64,000 nucleotides of DNA, taken from positions 1,798,001 to 1,862,000 of the forward strand of contig NZ_CP089593.1 of the NCBI RefSeq assembly GCF_021249405.1, in the 5' to 3' direction. Below the pieces are notes generated by a model, which saw nothing but the letters and a program-made list of their open reading frames with translations, was not told where the DNA came from and did no database searches. Below, in pieces: positions 8,232-16,370 of this stretch; within the stretch, counting starts at the first letter, position 1, and every line of letters starts with the position of its first letter. The translations under genes were made by a program, and so were the position numbers. The DNA comes from Halobacterium zhouii. GTDB lineage: Archaea > Halobacteriota > Halobacteria > Halobacteriales > Halobacteriaceae.

Positions 8232-8310
8232 ATCTCTGCTGTGTCCGGCGCGGACAAAGAGGTTTTGAAAGGACGGTCGGAGGGCGGAATGGGAACGGGG
8301 TTAACCGACA

Positions 8311-8550
8311 AGCATCCGCGACCCGAGCGGCTCGAAGAGCCCGGAAGGGTCGCGGTTCACCGAGCGCGAACGCAGTGAGCGCTCGGGCCGACGACTGAGC
8401 GGAACGAAGTGAAGTCGTTCGAGAGAGCGAAGCTCTCTCGTGATGACGAGAGACGCCTCCGGCGTCTCTCGGACCACGAAGGAGGAGTGCTTTTTCCCCA
8501 AGTTTTTGCCGAATGGGGCGCGCTTCGCGCGCCCCATGCAGAGCAAAAAG
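8311..8550 (-). repeat. Structured intergenic element, copy A (hairpin mosaic)
   Basis: This fills most of the 324-nt gap between DUF106 and cmk. Perfect hairpins are 8513-8537 (11-bp stem, loop TTC, with outer TTTTTGC/GCAAAAA arms), 8447-8471 (11 bp, loop TCC) and 8420-8440 (9 bp, loop GAA). Longer-range pairs are 8360-8367 with 8379-8386 and 8317-8324 with 8347-8354. Single-stranded blocks shared with copy B are AGCACTCCTCCTTCG (at 8476-8490, read on the minus strand), AGTCGTCGGCC, and TTCGAGCCGCTCGG followed by a TGCT end. It begins within a few bases of the DUF106 stop and ends about 80 nt before the cmk start. No protein is encoded. Confidence 0.85.
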
Positions 8551-8555
8551 TGGGT

Positions 8556-9428
8556 CTACGTCGGCGTCGTCTGGATGTTCAGCGCCTTCCGGATGACGTT
8601 CGAGAAACCGAACGAGCACAGGAAGTACCAGAGGATCCACGCCGGGAAGACGAGGACGCCGGAGTTGAGGTCCGTCTCGCCCATGAGCGGGAGCGTCACC
8701 ATGCGCTCCTCGACGGGGACGTTACCGGTGCCGAGCATCCAGTACATCCAGAGGAACACCGGGATGGTGAACAGCATGATCCACACCATCGGTCGGAACT
8801 GCTCTTTGAGCATGCCGGCCTGGTCGCCGAATGCCTCCATCTGTTCCTCGCGGAGGCGTTCGACCTCGGCGTCGTCGCCGCGCTCGCGGGCGTCGCTCAT
8901 GCGCTCTTGGATGTCCTTCGCACGTTCCTGGTATTCGGACATCTTCTCCATGTCGGTCAGGTTAGCCTGAAGAATCGTGGAGTAGAGGCCGGTGAGCACC
9001 GCGAGCACCATCACGACGATGTAGAACGGGAGGATGGAGTCGAGCGGGCTGATGATGGTGTTCATCGTGTTCCCGATGAGGTTCTGGATGGACTGGATGT
9101 TGTAGCCGAGGAACACGCCGATAGACCCGACGGCGGCGAGTTTGTCCCACTTCGACCACGAGGACGCTTCCGGGCCGTCGTCGTCGTCGGTGTCGTCGTC
9201 CGGGGCGAGGCCCTCGCGGACGCCGTCGGCGTCCGCGAATTCGAATCCCTCGTCGGATTCGACGAGGATGTCCTTCTCGAGGAGGCGCCCCCACTGGCCG
9301 CTGCTCACGTCGCCCTTGACGTCGCGCCAGCGGAGTTCGCCGTCCCGCTCGAGGAGGGTTTCGAGTACCTCGGCCATCTCGGGGTCCTCGTGGACCAGCG
9401 AGCGGACCTTCTGCGGGGTTCGTGCCAT
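8556..9428 (-). CDS. DUF106 membrane protein (EMC3/Oxa1-superfamily)
   Basis: The protein has 290 residues and is an archaeal relative of the YidC/Oxa1/Get1/EMC3 insertases that help membrane proteins enter the bilayer. The N-terminal ~90 residues are soluble and acidic. Hydrophobic segments lie at about 97-118, 133-154, 213-232 and 257-276. A charged coiled coil (about 158-205) between the second and third corresponds to the cytosolic hairpin of Oxa1-type proteins. It lies next to cmk and cbf5; adk and secY, its usual neighbours in haloarchaea, are here at 11.4 and 29.9 kb. Confidence 0.92.
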   Translation of the reverse strand: MARTPQKVRSLVHEDPEMAEVLETLLERDGELRWRDVKGDVSSGQWGRLLEKDILVESDEGFEFADADGVREGLAPDDDTDDDDGPEASSWSKWDKLAAVGSIGVFLGYNIQSIQNLIGNTMNTIISPLDSILPFYIVVMVLAVLTGLYSTILQANLTDMEKMSEYQERAKDIQERMSDARERGDDAEVERLREEQMEAFGDQAGMLKEQFRPMVWIMLFTIPVFLWMYWMLGTGNVPVEERMVTLPLMGETDLNSGVLVFPAWILWYFLCSFGFSNVIRKALNIQTTPT

Positions 9429-9504
9429 TCTTGGTGTCTCTTTGGAGTGCCCTCTTGAACCTCTTACGGAATGGGGAACGCGTCCGTGCCGACGCGCGGC
9501 GTGT

Positions 9505-9837
9505 TCACGACACCGTGACGGCAGTCTCCGCGGTGGCGTCGGCGTCCGGTGCCGCGACCCACGCGCGAACCTCGTAGGCGCCGGACGGGGCGTCCGGCCA
9601 CGTCGCGGTGTAGGACACACGGTCGCCGGGCGGGAGCGTCTCGCTCCCGGTCACCATCCCGAACATCCGGTCGTCGCTCCACCGCCACCGTTCCGCTCCC
9701 TCCTCGGTCGCGACGAACTCCGCTCGCTGGGCGTCCTGGAACGACAGCGTCACCGGCTCGTCGCCCTCGTTGACTACGGTCAGTTCGAGTTCGACCCCGT
9801 CAGCCGTGGGTTCGGCGGTGAGTGACGCGGTGAGCAC
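9505..9837 (-). CDS. BsuPI-type proteinase inhibitor-like beta-sandwich protein
   Basis: The protein has 110 residues from a GTG start. The pattern 'GVELELTVVNEGDEPVTLSFQDAQ...EFVA', 'MVTGSETLPPGDRVSYTATWPD' and 'GAYEVRAWV' matches the BsuPI intracellular proteinase inhibitor domain, an immunoglobulin-like fold. No signal peptide is present, so it would act in the cytoplasm. It lies 175 nt downstream of a subtilisin-like protease on the same strand, which suggests an inhibitor-protease pair. That pairing is inference. Confidence 0.78.
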   Translation of the reverse strand: MLTASLTAEPTADGVELELTVVNEGDEPVTLSFQDAQRAEFVATEEGAERWRWSDDRMFGMVTGSETLPPGDRVSYTATWPDAPSGAYEVRAWVAAPDADATAETAVTVS

Positions 9838-9877
9838 GGTCAGTCACTCGCCTTGCGAGTACAAAATGTCCGCGGTG

Positions 9878-9899
9878 GGTGGACGCGTCTTCGTCCACC
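9878..9899 (-). terminator. Hairpin between protease and inhibitor genes
   Basis: 8-bp perfect stem (GGTGGACG with CGTCCACC) and 6-nt loop, in the 175-nt gap between the two genes. It is followed on the minus strand by an AAAATGT-complement T-rich stretch (ACATTTTGT, 9861-9869). It could terminate protease transcription or be a processing site. Weakly supported. Confidence 0.35.
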
Positions 9900-10012
9900 G
9901 TTTCGCGGTGAGTGGACGTGCCTTTGCTCGTGGTGCCACGCGGTCCGTCGTCGCCGCGTGGTCGGTCGTCGGAGCCGTAGCGGGGTGGAACCGGGGACCA
10001 GGCGACTCGCCA

Positions 10013-11155
10013 TCAGTCGTCGCTGGAGTCGTAGCCGAGGGCCGCGGCGGCGTCGAGCAGCCCGGAGCCCTGTTCGTTCGACCCGAGACCGAGGTCCTCG
10101 GCGGTGCTCTTGAGTCTGCTTCGGGCGTCCGTGTTCGTGTATCCGTTCGCCATGAGCAGGCCGGCGGCGCCCGCGACGTGTGGGGTCGCCATCGACGTGC
10201 CGGAGAACGTGTCGTAGCCGCCCGGGATGGTGGAGTAGACGTCGGTCCCGGGCGCGATGAGTTCGACCTCCGGTCCCGTCGAGGAGAACCCGGAGAGCGA
10301 GTCGTCGGACGCCGACGAGGAGACGGCGAGACATTCGCTGTACGACGCGGGGTAGCCGACGCAGTCCGAACACGGCCCGCTGTTGCCGGCGGCCGCGACG
10401 AGGAACACGCCCTTCCCGTACGCGTAGGAACACGCGTCCTTGAGGACGCTAGATCCGGAGGACGCACCGAGGCTCATCGACCCGACATCCCAGCCCTGGT
10501 CGGCGACGTACTCGACGCCCGCGGCGATGTCCGAGAACGACCCGGAGCCGCGCTTGTCGAGTACCTTCACGGCGTGCAGCGTCGCCTCCGTGGAGACGCC
10601 GCGGACGCCCTGCGTGTTGTCGTCGGCGTCGGCGATGCCCGCGCAGTGCGTGCCGTGGTCGTTGTCGTCGTCCCAGTTCTCGGCGTAGCTTCCGCGCGCC
10701 TTCACGAACGCCTTCCCGGCGCCGAGGTTGTCCACGAGGTCGGGGTGGTCGGAGTCGATGCCGGTGTCGAGGATGGCGACGTCGCCGCCCGACCCGGTCG
10801 TGCCGTTGGCCGACGTCACGTCGGCGTCGACGCGGTCGACCCCCCACGTCAGTTGCTGATCGAGGGCGTGCATCGTGCCGTTGCGCTCGACGTACCGCAC
10901 GTCGGGGCGCTTGGCCAGGCCGGAGATGGCGTTCTCGTTCACGCGAAGCGTCATCGCGTCGAAGTTGAACTCCCGGAGGACGCTGCTCGCCTCTGCGGCG
11001 GCCGCGCGCCGTCCGCTCGCCGCGCTGTAACCGACGTTCACTTCGACCGTATTCGGTTCGGCGGACGCGAGGCCAGTGATGCTGAGGCCCGCGAGCGCGC
11101 CGCCGGTCGCTTTCAGTACGTCACGTCGCGTTCTTCCTATGGGTTGTTCCACCAT
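10013..11155 (-). CDS. Tat-exported subtilisin-like serine protease (halolysin type, S8)
   Basis: The protein has 380 residues. A Tat signal (twin Arg10-Arg11, 'RRDVLKATGGALAGL') is followed by an inhibitor-I9-like propeptide (about 35-95) and a peptidase S8 domain. The catalytic triad is Asp130 (ILDTG), His167 (DHGTHCAG) and Ser321 (GTSMATPHVAG), with the oxyanion Asn258 in AAGNSGP. The protein ends shortly after the catalytic domain, so it lacks the C-terminal extension of classical halolysins. It is probably secreted and folded before export. The 5' flank (11160-11230) is an unusually AT-rich island for this genome and contains its promoter. Confidence 0.95.
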   Translation of the reverse strand: MVEQPIGRTRRDVLKATGGALAGLSITGLASAEPNTVEVNVGYSAASGRRAAAAEASSVLREFNFDAMTLRVNENAISGLAKRPDVRYVERNGTMHALDQQLTWGVDRVDADVTSANGTTGSGGDVAILDTGIDSDHPDLVDNLGAGKAFVKARGSYAENWDDDNDHGTHCAGIADADDNTQGVRGVSTEATLHAVKVLDKRGSGSFSDIAAGVEYVADQGWDVGSMSLGASSGSSVLKDACSYAYGKGVFLVAAAGNSGPCSDCVGYPASYSECLAVSSSASDDSLSGFSSTGPEVELIAPGTDVYSTIPGGYDTFSGTSMATPHVAGAAGLLMANGYTNTDARSRLKSTAEDLGLGSNEQGSGLLDAAAALGYDSSDD

Positions 11156-11358
11156 AGCATATCGACGTGCATACCACGTGGTTGTTAATCTTTTCTAGCA
11201 TCCAGTATAATTATCCATTATTTATGACTTAATTATCTCTGGTCGGGTCGAGCGACAGGAGAGACAGGGAACTGGTCTGCTGGTAGGCGACTGACCGCGA
11301 GGCAAAACGAAGTGAACAGCGGCGGACGGCAGCGCTCCGGATTCGTCTACTGCACGCG

Positions 11359-11997
11359 TTACTCGAGGGCGTCCCGAATGTCCTCCCAGACCTCGTCCGG
11401 CGTCTGCTCGCCGTCGATCTCGACGAGCACGCCCGCGTCGCGGAAGTACTCCACGACCGGGGCGGTGTTCTCCTCGTACACCTGGATGCGCTCGCGGGCG
11501 GTCTCCTCCGTGTCGTCCTCGCGCTGGTAGAGGTCGCCGCCACACTCGTCACAGACGCCCGGTTCCTCGGGCGGGTTGAAGTCGACGTGGTAGGTCGCGC
11601 CGCAGTTCTCGCAGACCCGGCGGCCCGTCAGGCGGCGGACGAGTTCCTCCTCCTCGACGTCCAGGTAGAGCACGGCGTCGAGGTCCGTGATGGAGTCGAG
11701 GTACTCCGTCTGGCTCTCGTTCCGCGGGTAGCCGTCGAGCACGTAGCCGTCGGCGTCCTCGAGAGCGGTCTTCACGATCTCGTTGACGACCTCGTCCGGA
11801 ACGAGTTCGCCGGCGTCCATGTACTCGCCGGGCGTGTCGTACGCCAGGTCGAGGTGGCTGATGTCCATCTGCTTGTTCGCGCGGAGCGCGTCCCCCGTGG
11901 TGACGTGCTCGACGCCGAAGTGTTCGACCAGTCGACGGCTCTGCGTCCCCTTTCCGGCCCCGGGTGCACCGAGGATGAGTACGTGTGGGTTGCTCAT
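11359..11997 (-). CDS. adk: Adenylate kinase, zinc-lid type
   Basis: The protein has 212 residues; it interconverts 2 ADP with ATP and AMP. P-loop GAPGAGKGT is at 10-18, '[10 protein letters not shown]' is the AMP-binding helix, and the lid carries a zinc site with CENC and CDEC pairs. The start is the ATG at 11997, with a TATA-like CATAATCG on the minus strand about 27 nt upstream. An upstream in-frame extension is judged non-coding. In haloarchaea adk usually precedes DUF106-cmk-cbf5; here the protease and inhibitor genes intervene. Confidence 0.96.
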   Translation of the reverse strand: MSNPHVLILGAPGAGKGTQSRRLVEHFGVEHVTTGDALRANKQMDISHLDLAYDTPGEYMDAGELVPDEVVNEIVKTALEDADGYVLDGYPRNESQTEYLDSITDLDAVLYLDVEEEELVRRLTGRRVCENCGATYHVDFNPPEEPGVCDECGGDLYQREDDTEETARERIQVYEENTAPVVEYFRDAGVLVEIDGEQTPDEVWEDIRDALE

Positions 11998-12078
11998 GGA
12001 AGCCGATTCATCGGCCTCGATTATGACGGTGTTGCTTCCGGGCGAACTTCTATGCGCTCTGAACCAGCACGTAACGGT

Positions 12079-12702
12079 ATGGACGAAGCCCTCCGCACGT
12101 CGGCGACGTACGAGCAAAACGCCGACGCCTACGAGGAGAAGTACCTCGGCGGCAGCGTCGCCGCCGACCACGGCGGCCCGTTCGTCGACGAACTCGACGG
12201 CGACCGGGTTCTCGACGTCGGTTGCGGTCCGGGTAGCGACTCGGCGACGTTCGCGGACACCGGCCTCGACGTGACCGGGCTCGACGTCACCCAATCGTTT
12301 CTCGTAGCTGCCGCCGACCACCTCGACGAAGCGGGGGCTGCAGTCTCACAGCCCGGCAGCGCCGCGTTCGCCCGCGGCGACATGCGCTCGCTTCCGCTCG
12401 ACACGGACGCCTTCGACGGTGTGTGGTGTTGTGCGGCACTCCACCACGTCCCGAAGGACGAGGCAGGGGCTGCGCTCGCGGAGTTCGCGCGCGTCCTCCG
12501 CGACGACGGCATGCTGTTCTGCTCGGTGAAACGCGGCGCGAACGCGGGGTTCGAACCGGACGACGACCACGGCGACGGTGACGACCGCTTCTTCGCGTAC
12601 TACTCGAGCGAGGAGTTCGAGGACGTTCTCGATGACGCGGGACTCGACGGCAACGTGCGCCTCGACGACCGCTGGGTGTCCGCGCTCGCGTCCCCCAGGT
12701 AA
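12079..12702 (+). CDS. Class I SAM-dependent methyltransferase
   Basis: The protein has 207 residues with Rossmann motif I '[10 protein letters not shown]' (about 44-53), 'LDVTGLDVT' for the ribose-binding acid, and '[14 protein letters not shown]' as motif IV. It belongs to the UbiE/Methyltransf_11 group. The C-terminal part ([20 protein letters not shown]) is typical of small-molecule methyltransferases of this type. The substrate cannot be inferred. It is divergent from adk across an 81-nt gap holding a GCCGAT-TC-ATCGGC palindrome (12003-12016). TATA-like TTCTATG lies about 28 nt before the ATG. Confidence 0.88.
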   Translation: MDEALRTSATYEQNADAYEEKYLGGSVAADHGGPFVDELDGDRVLDVGCGPGSDSATFADTGLDVTGLDVTQSFLVAAADHLDEAGAAVSQPGSAAFARGDMRSLPLDTDAFDGVWCCAALHHVPKDEAGAALAEFARVLRDDGMLFCSVKRGANAGFEPDDDHGDGDDRFFAYYSSEEFEDVLDDAGLDGNVRLDDRWVSALASPR

Positions 12703-12772
12703 TCGCCCGGTTCGGTCTCCCGACCGCTCGCGTGTCCCGACCTGATTAGTGGCCGGGGCGCGAAACACGACC

Positions 12773-13168
12773 ATGACTCGATTCGAAGCCACGGAGTCGG
12801 CCGAGCGCGTCGCGCTCGCCGTGGACGCCATCGCCGCGCACCGCGACCGAGAGAGCGCGTTCTGTACGCTGGAGGCGGACGACGACCCGAGCGACGACCC
12901 TGACTTCCTGCCGCCGTGGGTGCAGTACGCCGACGGCACGCTGAACCTGGACTGCACGGACGAAGAACTCGACGCGCTCGACGGCGTGCTCGCCGACTTC
13001 GGGGCGTTCACTGTCGAATCACAGGACAGCCACGAGGACGCGCCGGGGACGAACGTGCGAATCGAGGCCCAGACGGACGACGAGCGCGTCGGCCAGTTCG
13101 TGGAACGCGTGTTCCGGGACGTGTACGAACTCGACGAGGAGTTCCGTCTATGGGCCGTCGAGGTGTGA
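12773..13168 (+). CDS. Haloarchaeal conserved hypothetical protein
   Basis: The protein has 131 residues, acidic, alpha/beta, with no membrane segment. The ATG at 12773 is preferred over one at 12749 because a TATA-like TGATTAGT lies about 25-30 nt upstream. The N-terminal helix (ATESAERVALAVDAIAAH) and C-terminal 'RVGQFVERVFRDVYELDEEFRLW' are amphipathic. The family is not recognised. Confidence 0.7.
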   Translation: MTRFEATESAERVALAVDAIAAHRDRESAFCTLEADDDPSDDPDFLPPWVQYADGTLNLDCTDEELDALDGVLADFGAFTVESQDSHEDAPGTNVRIEAQTDDERVGQFVERVFRDVYELDEEFRLWAVEV

Positions 13169-13380
13169 ATCGTCTGTCGATAGTCGCAAGGGAAACCCCT
13201 CGACGAACGAGTGTCGACTGTCACCCGTTCGGTCCTGCGTCTCCCCGAGCGACGCGGTGAACCAGCGGTCCCGCTATCGGTGTCCACTCCCTCAGCGGCT
13301 CACCGTCGTGGAGCTACTAACGGAGACGCAGTCTCAGACACTAGCATTAAGTAGCCGCTGCAGGTAGGGGAAATGTAACT
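13169..13380. other. Gene-free stretch upstream of a possible microprotein
   Basis: Part of the 387-nt gap between the hypothetical protein and the APC transporter. I see no RNA gene or repeat. An AT-rich CATTAAGTAG at 13343-13352 is a possible TATA element for the small ORF at 13381. Confidence 0.4.
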
Positions 13381-13476
13381 ATGGCCGCGCTTACTGAGGA
13401 GTATCTTGTCGGGCAGTTGGTGCGTGGTGTGCTCCATCCCGATGGAACCGCCGTCAACCCGAATTCGGGGTCGTAG
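13381..13476 (+). CDS. Possible 31-residue microprotein
   Basis: An ATG-to-TAG frame of 32 codons, beginning MAALTEEYLVGQLVRGVLHP. It sits about 28 nt downstream of the TATA-like CATTAAGTAG, the spacing expected of a leaderless haloarchaeal gene. The N-terminal half could form an amphipathic helix. It may be a real microprotein, an upstream leader peptide for the APC transporter gene 80 nt downstream, or chance. No similarity is recognised. Confidence 0.35.
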   Translation: MAALTEEYLVGQLVRGVLHPDGTAVNPNSGS

Positions 13477-13555
13477 ACGCGATGTCGGAGAGCGGTTTCC
13501 CAACCCGGAGTAGCGGTAAACGTGGTACGAACACTCCTGATATCTCGATCTAACC

Positions 13556-15973
13556 ATGTCAGATGAACCCCCAGAGAGCGGTGTCGCTGAAAGCAGTCAA
13601 ACAGATGACAACGTAGAGACTGAACTGTCCAGGGACATGAGCCTCACCGACGTCACGTTCATCGGCGTCGGTGCGATGATCGGTGCTGGCGTGTTCGCGT
13701 TGACCGGTTTCGCGGCCGGGCTCGCCGGGCCGGCGCTGACGCTCGCGTTCCTGTTGAACGGACTCGTCGCGACGTTCACCGCCATCTCGTACGCCGAACT
13801 CGGCGCTGCGTTCCCCGAAGCCGGCGGCGGCTACCTCTGGGTGAAAGAAGCCCTCGTCGACCCGAACGGATTCTACGCGGGATGGATGAGTTGGTTCGCC
13901 CACGCCGTCGCGTGTTCGCTGTACGCGATCACCTTCGGAACGTTCCTGGCGCACCTGATTCACTACGCTGGCCTCCTTCCCCAGGTCGATGAGATCCTGC
14001 TGTTCGGCGTCATCACCGGCCCCATGCTGGAGAAGATCTTCGCGGTGTTGATGGTCGCGCTGTTCGGGTACATCAACTACCGCGGCGCCGAGGAGACCGG
14101 GACCGCGGGAATCGTCGTCACTGCGATCAAGATCATCGTCCTCGGTATCTTCGTCGGCTTCGGCATCCTGGCGACGGTCAACTCCCCGAACTGGACCGGG
14201 AAGTTCCTGAACAGCCCCGAGTTCGCCCCCGCCGGCCTGTTCGGTATCGTGGGCGCGATGGGGTTCACCTACATCGCGTTCGAGGGGTACGAGATCATCG
14301 TCCAGTCCGGAGAGGAGGTCGTCGACCCGGGCAAGAACATTCCGAAGGCGGTGTTCTACTCTATGATCATCGTCGTTCCGATCTACATTCTCGTCGCGTT
14401 CGCCTCTATCGGCGGCATCAGCGTGACGCAGACCCTCGTTCAGGAAGCCGGTCTCGCCGGCCAGACGCAGGTGTACACGTGGGAACTCCTCGGCGAACTC
14501 GGTGAACTCGGCATCATTCGAGCGGCGGGGCAGTTCGTCCCCTACGGCGTTCCACTGTTGCTGATCGCGGGGCTCGCAGCGACGATGAGCGCGCTGAACG
14601 CGACCGTCTACTCGTCCAGTCGGGTGTCGTTCGCGATGGGTCGGGACCGCGCGCTCCCGGCGTTCTTCCAGCGGATCGATTCCGAGAAGCGCACGCCCCA
14701 CATCGCGATCTTCCTCTCAGTCGTGCTCATCGCGATAATGGCGGTCGTACTCCCCATCGAGAGCGTCGCCGCCGCGGCGGACATCATGTTCATCCTCCTG
14801 TTCATCCAGGTGAACTGGACCGTCATCAAGATGCGACAGACCCACCCCGACCTTCCGCGCACGTACACGGTGCCGTACATGCCGTGGCCGCCGCTCATCG
14901 GTATCGCCCTCCAGTTCCTGCTCACGCCGTTCCTCATCTACACACTGGGCCTGGAGTTCTTCGGCATCGGCACCAGTAACCACGGGCTCATCGCGCTCGT
15001 CACGACAGTAATCTGGATGGGGCTGGGGCTCGCCGTGTACTACGGCTACTCGAAGCCCCGCGAGGCCGAACAGATCGAGGAGGAGACGCCAACGGTGGTC
15101 TCCGAGAGCGCGCCCTCGAACGCGGAGAAGCAACTCGTCGTCCCCATCGCGAACCCCGAGAACGCGAACCAGCTGATGCAGACCGCGGTCGACATCGTCG
15201 AAGACCGTGGTGGGGAGATCCTCGTCATGAGCGTGGTCACCGTCCCCCAGCAGACGCCGCTCTCGGAGGGACGCCAGTTCATCAGCGACGAACGTGACGT
15301 GTTGAACGAGGCGATGGAGATCGCGGAAGCCGAGGACGTCCCCGTCAGCGGAACGATTCGCATCGGCCACGACGTCTCGACGGCGATCCTGAACACCATC
15401 GACCAGTACGACAGCGACGCCGTGCTGATGGGATGGAAGGGCCAACACAAGACCCAGCGCCGCGACATCGTCCTCGGAAGCAACGTGGACACGGTCGCCC
15501 AGGAGGCGGACGCCGACGTGCTCGTCGAGCGCCTCGGGGAGGACGCGACCGGGAGGGCGGAAACGGTCCTCCTGCCGACCGCAGGCGGCCCCCACGCGGA
15601 GTTCGCGGCGGAGATCGCGTCCGCAATCGCCGACGACGGTCACTCGGAGATCGACGTCGTCCACGTCGTAGACCCTGACGCGAGCGAGAGCGAGCGCCAG
15701 AAGGCACAGGAACTGCTCGAGTCGACGAGCAGTCACATCGACGGGAGCAGTGAGGTGACGACGCGGATCATCGAGGGTGACGACGTCGTCGAGACCATCA
15801 CGGAGGAGTCCGAAGGGTACGACATGACGCTCGTCGGTGCGACGCGCGAGGGACTGCTCAACCAGTTCGCGTTCGGGTCCATCCCCGAGCAGATCGGGTG
15901 GGACGCGAAGAGTACGGTCATCATGGCCAAGCGGAATCTCGGGATCACGTCGCTCATCAACCGCTGGCTCTGA
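13556..15973 (+). CDS. APC-family permease fused to two UspA domains
   Basis: The protein has 805 residues. After a 25-residue acidic N-terminus, about 12 transmembrane helices run from 30 to 490, beginning with the APC motif 'GVGAMIGAGVFALTG'. Two universal stress protein domains follow in the cytosolic tail (about 520-660 and 665-800); the second contains the 'VGATREGLLNQFAFGS' end typical of nucleotide-binding UspA. The family moves amino acids or other organic cations; the substrate is unknown. The Usp tail probably senses nucleotides or stress. It starts a cluster rich in K+ uptake and stress genes. Confidence 0.92.
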   Translation: MSDEPPESGVAESSQTDDNVETELSRDMSLTDVTFIGVGAMIGAGVFALTGFAAGLAGPALTLAFLLNGLVATFTAISYAELGAAFPEAGGGYLWVKEALVDPNGFYAGWMSWFAHAVACSLYAITFGTFLAHLIHYAGLLPQVDEILLFGVITGPMLEKIFAVLMVALFGYINYRGAEETGTAGIVVTAIKIIVLGIFVGFGILATVNSPNWTGKFLNSPEFAPAGLFGIVGAMGFTYIAFEGYEIIVQSGEEVVDPGKNIPKAVFYSMIIVVPIYILVAFASIGGISVTQTLVQEAGLAGQTQVYTWELLGELGELGIIRAAGQFVPYGVPLLLIAGLAATMSALNATVYSSSRVSFAMGRDRALPAFFQRIDSEKRTPHIAIFLSVVLIAIMAVVLPIESVAAAADIMFILLFIQVNWTVIKMRQTHPDLPRTYTVPYMPWPPLIGIALQFLLTPFLIYTLGLEFFGIGTSNHGLIALVTTVIWMGLGLAVYYGYSKPREAEQIEEETPTVVSESAPSNAEKQLVVPIANPENANQLMQTAVDIVEDRGGEILVMSVVTVPQQTPLSEGRQFISDERDVLNEAMEIAEAEDVPVSGTIRIGHDVSTAILNTIDQYDSDAVLMGWKGQHKTQRRDIVLGSNVDTVAQEADADVLVERLGEDATGRAETVLLPTAGGPHAEFAAEIASAIADDGHSEIDVVHVVDPDASESERQKAQELLESTSSHIDGSSEVTTRIIEGDDVVETITEESEGYDMTLVGATREGLLNQFAFGSIPEQIGWDAKSTVIMAKRNLGITSLINRWL

Positions 15974-16048
15974 CCCGGGGTTCCCGGACGCCCGTAACGG
16001 GCGTTTCCGACGACAAGCGATATACCGGTAGGGAGTAAACAGCGGAAC

Positions 16049-16186
16049 ATGGCGTTGTTCAACAGTGTCATCGGAATCGCCGCGCTCCTGGTCGGCGTCG
16101 CTCTCTTCGTCATCGTTCTCGTTATCGTAATCGACATCTACCGGTGGCTCAGGAATCCCGAAGCGAACGGGGGGCTTCAGGAGTGA
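16049..16186 (+). CDS. Small single-pass membrane protein
   Basis: A 45-residue frame starting MALFNSVIGIAALLVG. It has one long hydrophobic helix (about residues 7-30) followed by 'DIYRWLRN' and an acidic tail, suggesting a cytosolic C-terminus. A GATATACC element lies about 30 nt upstream of the ATG, fitting a leaderless promoter. It starts 76 nt after the APC-Usp permease on the same strand, so it may be an accessory subunit. Function unknown. Confidence 0.6.
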   Translation: MALFNSVIGIAALLVGVALFVIVLVIVIDIYRWLRNPEANGGLQE

Positions 16187-16370
16187 GAGCGCTGTTCACC
16201 CCAGAGTAGAACGGTTGTTCGTCTTCGGGAACGGACTGATATTCACCGCCAGAGACGGGACTACCGTGGGTTTCCGGCCACAGAATCACTGTTCGAACCG
16301 ATGTCGTCTGTACTGTCGACTCCTCGCCGGTGAACGTCAGCGTGACCTCACCGGAGACGCCCGCGCTCAC
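16149..16370 (-). CDS. Possible small protein coupled to the permease-Usp gene
   Basis: A 73-codon frame whose GTG start overlaps the permease stop codon (GTGA). The first half has normal haloarchaeal codon use and a beta-rich composition ('GEVTLTFTGEES'). The second half has less biased third positions and overlaps the 3' end of the small membrane protein gene on the other strand by 38 nt. It could be a coupled cistron or a chance frame. No family recognised. Confidence 0.3.
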   Translation of the reverse strand: MSAGVSGEVTLTFTGEESTVQTTSVRTVILWPETHGSPVSGGEYQSVPEDEQPFYSGVNSALTPEAPRSLRDS

